A stretch of 64,000 nucleotides of DNA from the NCBI GenBank assembly GCA_046530935.1, contig JBHEQW010000001.1, positions 1 to 64,000 of the forward strand, given 5' to 3'. Below the pieces are notes generated by a model that had not been told where the DNA came from, made no database searches, and was given only the letters and a program-made list of their open reading frames with translations. The DNA comes from Arsenophonus sp046530935 (GTDB lineage Bacteria; Pseudomonadota; Gammaproteobacteria; Enterobacterales; Enterobacteriaceae). Position numbers and translations under genes: made by a program. Position 1 is the stretch's first letter. The number at the start of each line of letters is the position of its first letter. Below, piece after piece: positions 34,619 to 44,905 of this stretch.

Positions 34619-37426
34619 TTAAAAAATGTTTTTATTTAATGTGGCTTCATCCCAATTATCACCAATACCAACATCAACTTTTAGCGGAATGGTTAATTCC
34701 ATACTTTCTTCCATTAACTGACAGATTTTTTGTTGTGAATCCTTAATTTTAGATGCTTTTACTTCAAAAACCAATTCATCATGTACTTGTATCAACATAT
34801 AGAGATCAGGCTTTACTGTTTCAATCCAATTATCTAATGCGATCATTGCTTTCTTTATAATATCTGCAGCAGTTCCTTGCATTGGTGCGTTAATTGCTTC
34901 ACGTTCAGATGCTTTACGTCTCATTGCATTATGTGAATTAATATCAGGTAAATAGAGTCGACGGCCTGCTAGTGTTTCAACATATCCTTGTTCCGCAGCT
35001 TGCTTACGGGTGCACTCCATATAACTTAAAATAGCAGGATAGCGCTCAAAATAACGATCCATATAATTCTTTGCCTGTCCACGAGTAATTCCTAACTGAC
35101 AGGACAATCCAAAAGCGCTAATACCGTAAATTAAGCCAAAATTAATTGCTTTTGCGCTACGACGCTGATCACTAGTTACATCTGTTAACAATACACCAAA
35201 AACCTCTGCCGCTGTTGCTCTATGAATATCTTGACCTTCTGCAAAAGCATCAAGCAATCCCTTATCCTGCGAAAGGTGGGCCATAATACGCAATTCAATT
35301 TGTGAATAATCTGCGGCTACAATTTTATAACCTTCACGAGCAATAAACGCTTGACGGATCCTTCGCCCTTCCTCAGTCCTAACTGGAATATTTTGTAAAT
35401 TTGGATCACGAGAAGAAAGTCTACCGGTCGCCGTTACTGCCTGGTAATAACAAGTATGCACTCGTTTTGTTTTTGAATGAATCATCATAGGTAGTTTATC
35501 TGTGTAAGTTGATTTCAATTTTGATAAATTACGGTATTGCAAAATAATTTTTGGCAGCTCATGAGTAAAACCCAACTTCTCTAGAACTGCTTCATTAGTG
35601 GAAGGTGTCCCACTAGGAGTTTTTTTTAACACTGGCAGTTGAAGTTTTTTAAACAAAATATATTGTACCTGTTTAGGTGATGCCAAATTAAATTCTTGAT
35701 CAGTGATCTCATAAGCTTTTTTTTTAATTTCCATTAATTTGCTTGCTATCTCTTTAGATTGTTTAGATAGCTTATTTGCATCGATAAGCACTCCAACCAG
35801 TTCCATGCGAGCTAATACCGGCACTAGCGGCATTTCTATCTCTTGAAAAATTTCTTTTAATTTAGGTTCCGCCTCAAGTTGAGGCCAAAGCGTTTGATGT
35901 AATAATAATGTGATATCTGCATCTTCAGCTGCATAACTTGAAGCTTGCTCAAGTGGGATTTGATTGAAGGTTAACTTATTTTTTCCTTTGCCGGCAATCT
36001 TTTCAAAGGGGATGGTTTTATGATTTAGATATCGTTTTGCCAAGCTAGGCATATCATGATGACCAACTCCTGCTACACTATTTAATATATAAGATTCCAA
36101 CATTGTATCAAAAGCTATATTTTTTAATTTAATATTATAATTTGCCATCACAACGTAATCGAATTTTAAATTTTGACCAATCTTTTGAATATTTTCATTA
36201 ATTAAAACCGGTTTTATCACAGCTAATACCTCATCTAAAGGTAATTGTTGTGGTGCATTAAAATAATCATGCCCAAGCGGAAGATAAGCAGCTTTACCAT
36301 TCTCAACAGCAAAAGAGAGCCCAACCAGATTGGCTGATAGAATATCAAATCCATCAGTTTCAGTATAAAAAGAAAAACGCTTTGCCGATTGCAATTTTTT
36401 AACCCATTGCAGCAAATCAGCTTTAGTCATTATTTTTTGATAATATTCTGTTAATAACACGACTTTATGTTCTTCACTTAAAGAAGTGTTATTATTAACA
36501 GAAATAGTTGTCGAAAATTTAGTAGTTTTTTTTGTTGGCCAAGAACTGTTTTGTAAATCAGCTAACCAACGCTTAAATTCGTAACGATCAAAAAGCACGT
36601 GTAACTTTTCAAGATCAGGCGCCTGCATAAGCAATTCGCCATAATTTGTTGTTAAATCAAGATTTGTCTTAATTGTGGCTAGTTTATAAGACAAAAAAGC
36701 AATATCTTTATAATGTGCCATTTTTTTTGCTAATGCTTTCGAACCACGAAAGCCTAATGAAGAAATTTTAGACAAATTATTATAAATCATGGCCAGATTG
36801 CCAATGCCTTGCAACAAAGCTAATGCCGTTTTTTTTCCTACACCAGGCACACCTGGAATGTTATCAGAATAGTCTCCCATCAAGGCGAGAAAATCAATTA
36901 TCAACTCAGGTGGTACACCATATTTATCAACAACTTCTTTTGGCCCTAACAGAGTGTTTGTCATTGTATTAATGAGTATTATATTAGAGGTCACTAATTG
37001 AGCCATGTCTTTATCTCCTGTACTAATTAATACAGGCAACCCTTTCTTACTGGCCTGTAAAGCTAATGTCCCTATTACATCATCAGCTTCTACACCAGCA
37101 ATAACCAAGAGAGGAAACCCAATAGCCGCAACCATTTCATGTAGCGGAGCTATTTGTTCACACAAATCATCTGGCATTGGTGGCCGTTGAGATTTATATT
37201 GCTCAAATAATTCATCCCGAAAAGTTTTCCCTTTAGCATCGAATACTACTGCAATATGACTCGGCTGATATTGTATAATTAAACTACGTAGCATGTTAAG
37301 AACACCATACATAGCACCGGTTTGCTCCCCTGCACTATTAGTTAATGGTGGAAAAGCATGATATGCACGATAAAGGTAAGAGGAAGCATCAACTAGGATG
37401 AATGGATTTTCTATAATTTGAGCCAT
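34619..37426 (-). CDS. polA: DNA polymerase I
   Basis: PolA removes RNA primers and fills gaps in replication and repair. All three domains are present in 935 residues. The 5'-3' exonuclease (1 to about 325) keeps its Asp motifs (LVDASSYLYRAYHA, VVFDAKG, EADDVIG, STGDKDM). The polymerase keeps motif A DYSQIELRIMAHLS, motif B RRSAKAINFGLIYG and motif C QVHDEL. In the 3'-5' proofreading domain, motif I reads FSFYTETD: Y354 replaces the metal-binding Asp (E. coli D355), while E356 and the later motifs NLKFD and YAAEDAD remain. The enzyme is therefore predicted to replicate but proofread poorly. Here engB lies upstream on the same strand, unlike the convergent polA-engB order of E. coli. Confidence 0.98.
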   Translation of the reverse strand: MAQIIENPFILVDASSYLYRAYHAFPPLTNSAGEQTGAMYGVLNMLRSLIIQYQPSHIAVVFDAKGKTFRDELFEQYKSQRPPMPDDLCEQIAPLHEMVAAIGFPLLVIAGVEADDVIGTLALQASKKGLPVLISTGDKDMAQLVTSNIILINTMTNTLLGPKEVVDKYGVPPELIIDFLALMGDYSDNIPGVPGVGKKTALALLQGIGNLAMIYNNLSKISSLGFRGSKALAKKMAHYKDIAFLSYKLATIKTNLDLTTNYGELLMQAPDLEKLHVLFDRYEFKRWLADLQNSSWPTKKTTKFSTTISVNNNTSLSEEHKVVLLTEYYQKIMTKADLLQWVKKLQSAKRFSFYTETDGFDILSANLVGLSFAVENGKAAYLPLGHDYFNAPQQLPLDEVLAVIKPVLINENIQKIGQNLKFDYVVMANYNIKLKNIAFDTMLESYILNSVAGVGHHDMPSLAKRYLNHKTIPFEKIAGKGKNKLTFNQIPLEQASSYAAEDADITLLLHQTLWPQLEAEPKLKEIFQEIEMPLVPVLARMELVGVLIDANKLSKQSKEIASKLMEIKKKAYEITDQEFNLASPKQVQYILFKKLQLPVLKKTPSGTPSTNEAVLEKLGFTHELPKIILQYRNLSKLKSTYTDKLPMMIHSKTKRVHTCYYQAVTATGRLSSRDPNLQNIPVRTEEGRRIRQAFIAREGYKIVAADYSQIELRIMAHLSQDKGLLDAFAEGQDIHRATAAEVFGVLLTDVTSDQRRSAKAINFGLIYGISAFGLSCQLGITRGQAKNYMDRYFERYPAILSYMECTRKQAAEQGYVETLAGRRLYLPDINSHNAMRRKASEREAINAPMQGTAADIIKKAMIALDNWIETVKPDLYMLIQVHDELVFEVKASKIKDSQQKICQLMEESMELTIPLKVDVGIGDNWDEATLNKNIF

Positions 37427-37539
37427 AGTCTTTTTATAATTAAAATAATTAATAGTTCTCAGGTATTGGAAGATAGTATATATTACTAAATAATTCAGGT
37501 TTAACTTTTAACCAATCTTTCATGGATTGTAATGTAGTT

Positions 37540-38240
37540 TTACCACCTATTACTTATTGGAGTAATATTCCTGTTTACACAACCAAAGATATCAATGCAT
37601 AGTGATCGCAAGATCTTAAACAAAATTAAAATAATAGCTTTGCACACGCATCTTCTATGCGTCTATTAAATCACTCAACCATACCATTTATTTTAGTAGA
37701 TACCTTGGCAGGCTAAATTGATATTTGTATACTAATCTCTGTTGTATATAAACACGCAAATTCATATTTTCGGCAGCTGAACATTTTTGCAGATCAAAAA
37801 GATGTTCTGTGAATTCTTTGCCATTGTCTATAAATGCCAGATGAATAGCCATCACAGATATAGTAATTTAAAATCACATAAAGAAACCTCAAGTATTGTT
37901 GGTTGCAGTCTTATACATTGTAAAGACGGACAAAAACCTTATTGATGGGAATGATTTATACCTATAAAAAGATAAGTTCATGAACTTTCATTTTGCATTT
38001 TTATAAGATATTTCGTGTCTAAAAGCATAGTTAACTAGGCTTATAGCCTTTAAACGTTTTATGCTTATGCTTCATTGATTTATTTTTCCTAACATTTCAT
38101 GCAAATTGTCCAGAGGCTAGGTAAACAGCGATCCATGTAATATCGAAATAGAAGAGAGGTTTAGGAATTTGCATATGACTCCACCTTCCACCAGATTGTC
38201 GAAATAAAGAAACATTTTTTGCAGTAAAAAAGTACTGCTT
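37540..38240 (-). mobile_element. IS481-like transposase remnant
   Basis: Minus-strand integrase-core piece FIDNGKEFTEHLF near 37797-37836 followed, further left, by remnants of the Cys/Asn-rich end, in the same layout as 15150-15800. No open frame. It separates polA from engB; no Spot 42 RNA gene was seen in the gap. Confidence 0.65.
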
Positions 38241-38613
38241 TTTAAGCAGATAGAAACAGCTTCATCGGCAAACTATGTGAAGAATATGGCTGTAACCATC
38301 AAGATCATCTTATTTTTACCAGTTAGCAAAGGTGGTAAGATTTGGTTATCTCATAATAATTAAGAAAATATAAGCGACGCTAGCTATATGCTTGCCTAAA
38401 TATCAGCTCTGATTTTAGATGTTGTAGTTGCCTTACTATGGAGTAGTCATTATCATCATGATATTTTGCCATCAACTATATCAATTAATAGTAATAGTCA
38501 TTTTTCTATGCATAAACATGTGCAAATACTATGGTCTATATAATAATGACCAAACATTTAAGAAAATATATTGGCATCGATAAATAAATCTTTATGTTTA
38601 CCTATTAGGTAAA
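38241..38613. other. Intergenic debris, nothing recognised
   Basis: About 370 bases with stops in all frames between IS481-like debris and the end of engB. Part of it (38265-38345) loosely resembles 59390-59455, which lies beside another IS481-like copy, so it may be more of the same element. Confidence 0.4.
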
Positions 38614-39237
38614 TTAGTTATATTTATAATGCTGCTCGTTAAACCATTCATTTAATTTAAATTGTAATTTATCTATTCCTATTTTTTTTAATGATGAAAA
38701 GATTTCAACTTCTATATTGTCAGCTACTGTTTTTAATCTATTACGTACTGCTATAACTTGAGCTTTTTGTTTATTAGATGCTAATTTATCTGCTTTAGTT
38801 AGTAATACCAATATCTGAATATCCATTACTATAGCCAATTTAATTATTTGTATATCTACATCTTTTAATGGATGACGAATATCCATTAATATGATCAACC
38901 CTTTTAGACATTTTCTTTTTTGTAAATATTCATTTAATGCTTGTTGCCATTTGTGTTTAATAGATTCTGGAACTTCTGCATAACCGTACCCAGGTAAATC
39001 AACCAGCCTAATACCTTCTCTAACTTCAAACAAATTGATTAACTGTGTTCTGCCTGGTATTTTACTGGTACGGGCTAAATTTTTTTGTTTGGTAAGTGCA
39101 TTTAATGTACTTGATTTACCAGCATTAGAACGTCCAGCAAAGGCAATTTCTATCCCATAATGATTTGGTAAATGACGAATATTCGGGGCACTTATGACAA
39201 ATTTTGTTTTGTGATAATTGTAATTTTTATTTGTCAT
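38614..39237 (-). CDS. engB: Ribosome biogenesis GTPase EngB (YsxC/YihA)
   Basis: EngB is an essential GTPase that helps assemble the 50S subunit. Counting from the upstream Met, it has G1 GRSNAGKSS (36-44), G2 GRTQLINLF, G3 DLPGYGY and G4 TKADKLAS, with the SSLKK G5 element. The second of two ATG codons (39237) gives the family N-terminus MTN-NY and 207 residues. It stands alone, flanked by IS481-like debris downstream and IS256 debris upstream. Confidence 0.96.
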   Translation of the reverse strand: MTNKNYNYHKTKFVISAPNIRHLPNHYGIEIAFAGRSNAGKSSTLNALTKQKNLARTSKIPGRTQLINLFEVREGIRLVDLPGYGYAEVPESIKHKWQQALNEYLQKRKCLKGLIILMDIRHPLKDVDIQIIKLAIVMDIQILVLLTKADKLASNKQKAQVIAVRNRLKTVADNIEVEIFSSLKKIGIDKLQFKLNEWFNEQHYKYN

Positions 39238-39389
39238 CATTGTTTCTCACTAATTTTTGTTTAAGGTAAAAACCTTATACCTGTAAGGTGAATAAATTAA
39301 GAAAGTAATAGATAGCTATATGAAAGATGGATAATTATCTATTAAGGAATTTTATTAAAAATAATATTTTTATATAAAAAATATGTACT

Positions 39390-40540
39390 ACTATAGAATA
39401 GTATAGAGCATATTAGAAAATATGCTATATGACTGCAGTATGGCTCATCTCCGCTCTTAATGCTTCGTGAATTTATTATCATCCTTAAATTGGATATTGT
39501 TTACCATAAGAGTCATAGTGGATCTAATCTCCTCCTAGCAGTTGCTTCCAGGTTTTCTGACCAAACGAAAATTAACTTAAATACTATTGAAAGAGTTGTT
39601 TTTCTCAAACCACAGTTCTTCGTATATCAGGATTCTTCGTGAATTGATTATCATGAAAGACGATTTAATCGAATTCCTTATTCTTATCTATGCTCATGCA
39701 CAGACGGAAAGCAGTATAATGCCAACAGTTATTCTCTATATTTCTTCATCTTTTCATCGCTATAAGATGCTTAGCTAAAAACCTTGACAATAAAACATTA
39801 AATGCTTTATTAGCATCATAGCAACTTTATACTATTTAGAGACCTCTTCCAGCGCAAACTCAATCTTAATTTTCACTTATATGCCTTTTGATAGTGAAGC
39901 TAGCACATTAGCTCTTTTATATACCAAACAACATTGGTTCTGTATCTCTTGGAATATCTTTACTATTATATTCTAAAAATCATGGAACTTTCGCTTTTTC
40001 CGTATTAAGCCTAGGAGATACACATCATTAAGCCAATGTAATCGCAGTCCATTGAGAAGTTCTGATAAGTTCACTTATAACTCTTGATAATCATCTTATA
40101 GCGCAACTAGCTCCTTATGTTCATGCTCAGTTATGCCGATAATAATAGCAGCAGAAAAGTGATCATTTTGCATGACATGACTCTATATACCCTATATACC
40201 CAATAAACCTAGAAATAAATGTGGCGCATATCAATTAAATCACGTAGGCAATTGAAGATTGCCTGTCTTCTTCAAGCTATTGCTATTTCAGTCTAGTTAT
40301 ATGTAACTTACTAGAGAGATCATATACTTTTTCGCTAAAAATCCCACAAGAGCTTCGTGAAATAACTAGCAGATCTGCCCAGTAGATTTGAAATCGATGA
40401 TAAAAACTCTTCGATGTTTTTTGTACGCTTCAGATAAGGCGTTAGCAACGAGTTGTTGAAGGATATTCCGTTGCTGCTGCGCGAGTTGTGATCTTAAGCA
40501 CTTTAATCTGAACATCGCCCATATTAATCTGTATTGTTTA
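39390..40540 (-). mobile_element. IS256-family remnant, missing its N-terminal end
   Basis: Minus-strand copy from a worn terminal repeat near 39395-39425 to about 40540, where the reverse of the 'DI--GDV-IKV-KI' block appears (AATCTGAACATCGCCC at 40508-40523). Open frames at 39460-39642 and 39587-39778 are accidental. Confidence 0.65.
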
Positions 40541-43500
40541 TGATTAAGAAATTAAATCTATCTTTAAGTAAAAACTAAAAGCCATCCATTATTACTAAAA
40601 TTAGATTAAATCAATTTAATGGGTATATTGTTAAGTTTCGATTTTTTCGAAATGTATATTCTTTGAGCTTAATGCACTAATTTTATAAAAATTAACTATA
40701 GGTTTCACTTAATAACCATTGTGTTTTTAACTTTATGGCTTCTTTTTTTCTGAGAACAAGTCCATTGCCTGCTTAGCAAACTTAAGAGTCTATAAAAAGT
40801 AGTCTGTTGCTATACAAGATATACTTATACAGATCTGTAGGGAAGAATCATTTTATCAGGACACCAAAACTCCGATCTCTTTCCGGTTTTTTATGAGTTA
40901 TCTACGGTACCTTTATACCCATTTGCTAATAGCGAAGCTAATTTACTATTCGATAAAAACCATAATAAGACACCATCTTAAAATGCCTGGCCTGAATACT
41001 GTAATAAACGCACGAAGTATTTCAATATATGCTACGCTCCATCTTATCTTTTTAGCGAAGTGCACTTCCAAGTAACGTCCAAGTAAGATCCATAGATGTG
41101 TACATTTAGATAACGCTGCTACTCTTTCCTGTCTGTTGCGAACATCAGCACACAAAGAGCAAAAAAATTACTAAGATTCATTATATCATAGCTGTGACGC
41201 ACAGCATCTAAATGCTGGTGCTTTTGCAGATTTTTTTGACCATTTTTTGAAGAAAAAGCTCATCCCATACAGCATGTTTAATATCTAGATCGCCTAGACT
41301 AATAGAGATATGAACATGTTGATGTTAATTGAGTTATCGACAATAATTGTGCAAAACACAAAAGATACCAATTTCAATACCATGTTTAGGTACCCACTAC
41401 AACATAGCACTGAGTGGTAGTAATTAGACAAAAAATATGGCATTGAATAAGGGACAGTTATTGTTGAATAAATAAAAGAAAATGAGGAATAATAAAAGTA
41501 GTCTGCTGCTAGTCAGCAGATCTTGTGTAAGATATAAATTAGCTATTCTAACTACTTGATTTCTAGCTTAAGCCACTATAAATTGCAGAGTTTTAAGTTA
41601 CAATTTTTCAATAAAAAACAGCTGTAAGAATATTTATAATGCAGGAAAGAGGCATAACAGTAACGCGCTTGATGTTAACCTTATATCACAAGTGACGCAG
41701 GTAAGCATTCGTTCAACTAGATAGAGTTGTCCACAAATTGACACTTTTATCGTGTTTTTCAAAAAAGTTATTCCAGTTCTCATCAATGCTAAAAAGCAGT
41801 TAAGTTGGCCAAAAATTGTATATCATCTAAATAAATTACATTCTGGTGTATCTTACTAAAGAAATAGAAATTGTTCATTCTATGCACATTTAGCATGTTT
41901 ATAAACTCAATTATCTTTGTTTTTGTTTAAGGAGCGCTAAGAATATATGTGAATTTATCCATAGTTACATATAAGTAATGAATTCATCGACAAGGATACT
42001 TTTAGTCATTTCCAACCTCAATCTAGTTATATTCTAATTGTACATCTGGTTTAGTTTGTGGATAAAAGTTAATCAAAACTACTGATAATCATAACTATAA
42101 CAGGAATAATACTTACTAAAAAAAATTATAAACCTAGTGTCAAATTAATTGCTTTATAGACTTTTTTAGGCATCAAAAAAATTAATTTGTCTGTCATCAT
42201 TAATTTTATGAGAAAAAAAGCTCATAAACCAGCCTAGAATAAACAGGAAATATAATGCGTGAAGTGTTGAGTGTTGTCATTTTTCTTATTTTACCTGGTT
42301 TACGATTTCTAGGACATTTATTCCAAGCTATCTTGGTGAATTCCTAAAAAATAATATATTACCAGATGGTAAATACATTACTCAGATCAAAAAGATTTAC
42401 GAAACATATTAGAGCTGCACAGCTTATAGAGATCAACATTGGTTTATACAAGAAGATATTTGTTCAGTATTGTGGTGATATGATAACCTGTAGTTTAATC
42501 TGGAAGCGCAGGTTTTTCTATAAACCTCTAATCTCATACAGATGAGATATTTACCATTCTTGGCATTTAAGCTATGCCGCGTCGTCGTTAGCCAATAACA
42601 CACAGAACCACACCGACCAAGAGTTAGCTCGGTCATAACAAAATGTGCCACATTGGTAATGATTATAATTGCAAACCAAAATACCAATGCCTGATGTAGA
42701 ACAACAAAAAAATACCCATAACTATATGCCATGATGTTATAGTCAATTAACATCATTTATATTCATCACATTTATTGTACACAACTCAGTGATAGTTTAC
42801 TGCCAAAATGCAAAACTGTTAAGCAAACTCACAGCCTAGTAATAAACTTCAAGTACTGGAAAGCTGGTCTGTAACTGCACTTCAATCTTACCAGCATCAA
42901 CAACTATACATCACTAAAAGTTCAGCCATTATTGTTTGGTGCATCACAACTTCGCCAAACGTTTTCTAAGCTCATGATACATTGATAAACAATACATCAT
43001 TTAAAACACCAACATCTTGACTTTGACACTACATAAACAGCTTGCAGCATGTAAGTGGCTGTTCATCACAATCTACAGCGAAAAGGTGATCTATATTCCT
43101 TACAGCACCTTTTCATGACTTACTACGGTAAGTAAGTAGTATCAAAGTAGATTATCGGCGCTTAGCTGGCGTGGTGCGAGTGTTGGTTGCATCAGTTGTA
43201 TCAAAAATACTATACACACCATGATTGCGTCTTATAAACACGTGGTGTGCTAAGCGCATATAATATACAAAACTAAGAATTGCATGTTGGGTAGGCTAGT
43301 TCCTTTGTTGGCTTTGCACAAAGTTGTCTAAAAATCCGTGAAAATCCACAAAAGATTGGGTCTTCCAAGAATCTGCTTAAACTAGATAAATACACTCTTA
43401 ATAAAATTGATAATCGTTTCTTTGGCGGCAGCTCAAAAGACTTTTAATTCCATTGACAAAACCATTAATAAACTAGCTACCTACCTGAATTCAGTAAAGT

Positions 43501-43815
43501 TGCCGGCAATTCAATATTAAAGTAGTATTTCACCAAGGCAAAAGCTTTATATAAAATCACCAAGGCAAAAGCTTTATATAAAATACTTAAGAGCAACTAC
43601 TTAAATATAAGTCTCCAACCTCACTAATAAGAACTAAAACTACTGTTTTATCATGGGAAAATAGACGTTAAAGAAAACACTTATTACTTATTAAAGAAAA
43701 CCCTTATTAAGGTCCAGTAGTAGAGTAAAATGCGGCAAAACACATGCAGTAACAACCAAACTGACAGGAATAAACATCAGTATACCCATCCCTAACTACC
43801 CAGGCCACGAAGTTT
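40541..43815. other. Long unassigned region, probably decayed genes and mobile DNA
   Basis: About 3.3 kb with no gene I can name. A 107-codon minus frame (42433-42756) has no family signature I recognise. On the minus strand near 43200-43260 a reading HVFIRRNHGVY resembles the start of some tyrosine recombinases, but the match is short. A perfect 27-base tandem duplication lies at 43531-43584. In E. coli this side of rplQ holds zntR, mscL, trkA and rsmB; none was recovered. Confidence 0.45.
43531..43584. repeat. Perfect 27-base tandem duplication
   Basis: The unit begins CACCAAGGCAAAAGC and ends TATATAAAAT; copies are 43531-43557 and 43558-43584, identical. It lies in unassigned DNA and looks like a recent slippage or replication duplication. 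Confidence 0.9.
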
Positions 43816-43819
43816 TGAC

Positions 43820-44050
43820 TCATAAAAACCGTATAGTTCTAGAAAAATAATCCTTTCAATGCTATTGAATCTGGTAGAGTTTTGCTTAGAAAAGCTAAAA
43901 CTGCCTAAGGATGGATTTATTTTCCCTGCTTGCACTATTTCTCCTAACGTGGTAAATAATCTCCAATTTAAAAATAGAAAACAGACTCACGAATCATCAG
44001 ATGATGGAACATATAACCAAGTGAGCAACATAGACTAGATTTGCTAATAA
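43820..44050 (+). mobile_element. IS256-family remnant, C-terminal end
   Basis: Contains the family's C-terminal layout ('TMVFKLL-SAQKKWHKL') in decayed form near 43855-43905 and ends with the terminal repeat AGATTTGCTAATAA (44037-44050). Confidence 0.65.
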
Positions 44051-44270
44051 TTCATATTTTGCGATTTCTAGTATGCATAATAAAAGCAGAATCAAATAGG
44101 AATAGAGAATACTTTTAAAAAATCAGAAATAAAGCCTAATTCCTTTTTATAACAAATAAAACATAAACCTTGTAAATTTTTTTACTGTTAAAGATGATAA
44201 CCGATTTTTATATGATTGGGAGAGTTTCATTAACTATTGTTTTTATAGAACTCAATTTTATCCATACTAA

Positions 44271-44350
44271 TATTTGATTATTTGATAACTTAGATAAGTT
44301 ACCTATATGATATTTGATTATTTGATAACTTAGATAAGTTACCTATATGG
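44271..44350. repeat. 40-base tandem duplication
   Basis: Two copies (44271-44310 and 44311-44350) differ only at the last base. Each contains AACTTAGATAAGTT, a short inverted repeat with 6-base arms. It lies between an IS256 end and the rplQ terminator. Confidence 0.9.
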
Positions 44351-44429
44351 TCTATAACCACATCTTATAGATATATAAATCTAGTTCACTTTGATACAAA
44401 ACTATCAAACGAAAAAATTAATTTTTAAA

Positions 44430-44455
44430 TAATAAAAAACAGGAAATTAATCCTG
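44430..44455 (-). terminator. Rho-independent terminator of the alpha operon
   Basis: Read on the minus strand: CAGGA-TTAATT-TCCTG hairpin (44440-44455) followed by a T tract interrupted late by AATT. It lies 20 bases after the rplQ stop and closes the whole ribosomal protein cluster. Confidence 0.75.
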
Positions 44456-44475
44456 ATTTTTATATAATTACAAAT

Positions 44476-44865
44476 TTATTCTGCAGTTACTTCTGCCTGA
44501 GACTCAACAGTACGATCAACAAGCTCTATGTAAGCCATTGGCGCATTATCACCTGTTCGGAAACCACACTTCATAATACGAGTATAACCACCTGCACGGC
44601 TTGCGAACCGTGGCCCAAGTTCATTAAATAATTTTGCTACAATCTCATTATCACGAGTACGAGAAAATGCCAAACGACGATTAGCCACGCTGTCGATCTT
44701 GGCAAGAGTAATCAGTGGCTCAACGACACGACGCAACTCTTTCGCCTTTGGTAAAGTTGTCTTGATGATCTCATGACGAACTAAAGAACCGACCATGTTA
44801 CGAAACATAGCTTGGCGATGGCTAGTATTGCGGTTTAATTGACGACCACTTTTACGATGGCGCAT
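44476..44865 (-). CDS. rplQ: 50S ribosomal protein L17
   Basis: L17 binds 23S rRNA near the exit tunnel. The 129 residues keep the family start MRHRKSGRQLNRN-SHRQAMFRNM and the TTLPKAKELRRVVEPLITLAK block; the C-terminus is slightly longer than the E. coli protein. It is the last gene of the alpha operon, 40 bases after rpoA, and is followed by a terminator. Confidence 0.98.
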   Translation of the reverse strand: MRHRKSGRQLNRNTSHRQAMFRNMVGSLVRHEIIKTTLPKAKELRRVVEPLITLAKIDSVANRRLAFSRTRDNEIVAKLFNELGPRFASRAGGYTRIMKCGFRTGDNAPMAYIELVDRTVESQAEVTAE

Positions 44866-44905
44866 GACACCCCTTATTCTTCTTAGTAAGAATTAGCCTA
44901 TGATC

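Noticed and set aside
37440..38613. Spot 42 RNA gene between polA and engB
   Set aside because: No match to its conserved segments or terminator could be seen; the gap is IS481-like debris.
42433..42756. 107-codon minus frame as a new gene
   Set aside because: No motif, start signal or neighbour supports it; length alone is not enough in AT-rich decayed DNA. Left as an unassigned observation.
43531..43584. CRISPR-like repeat
   Set aside because: Only two directly adjacent copies without spacers; it is a simple tandem duplication.
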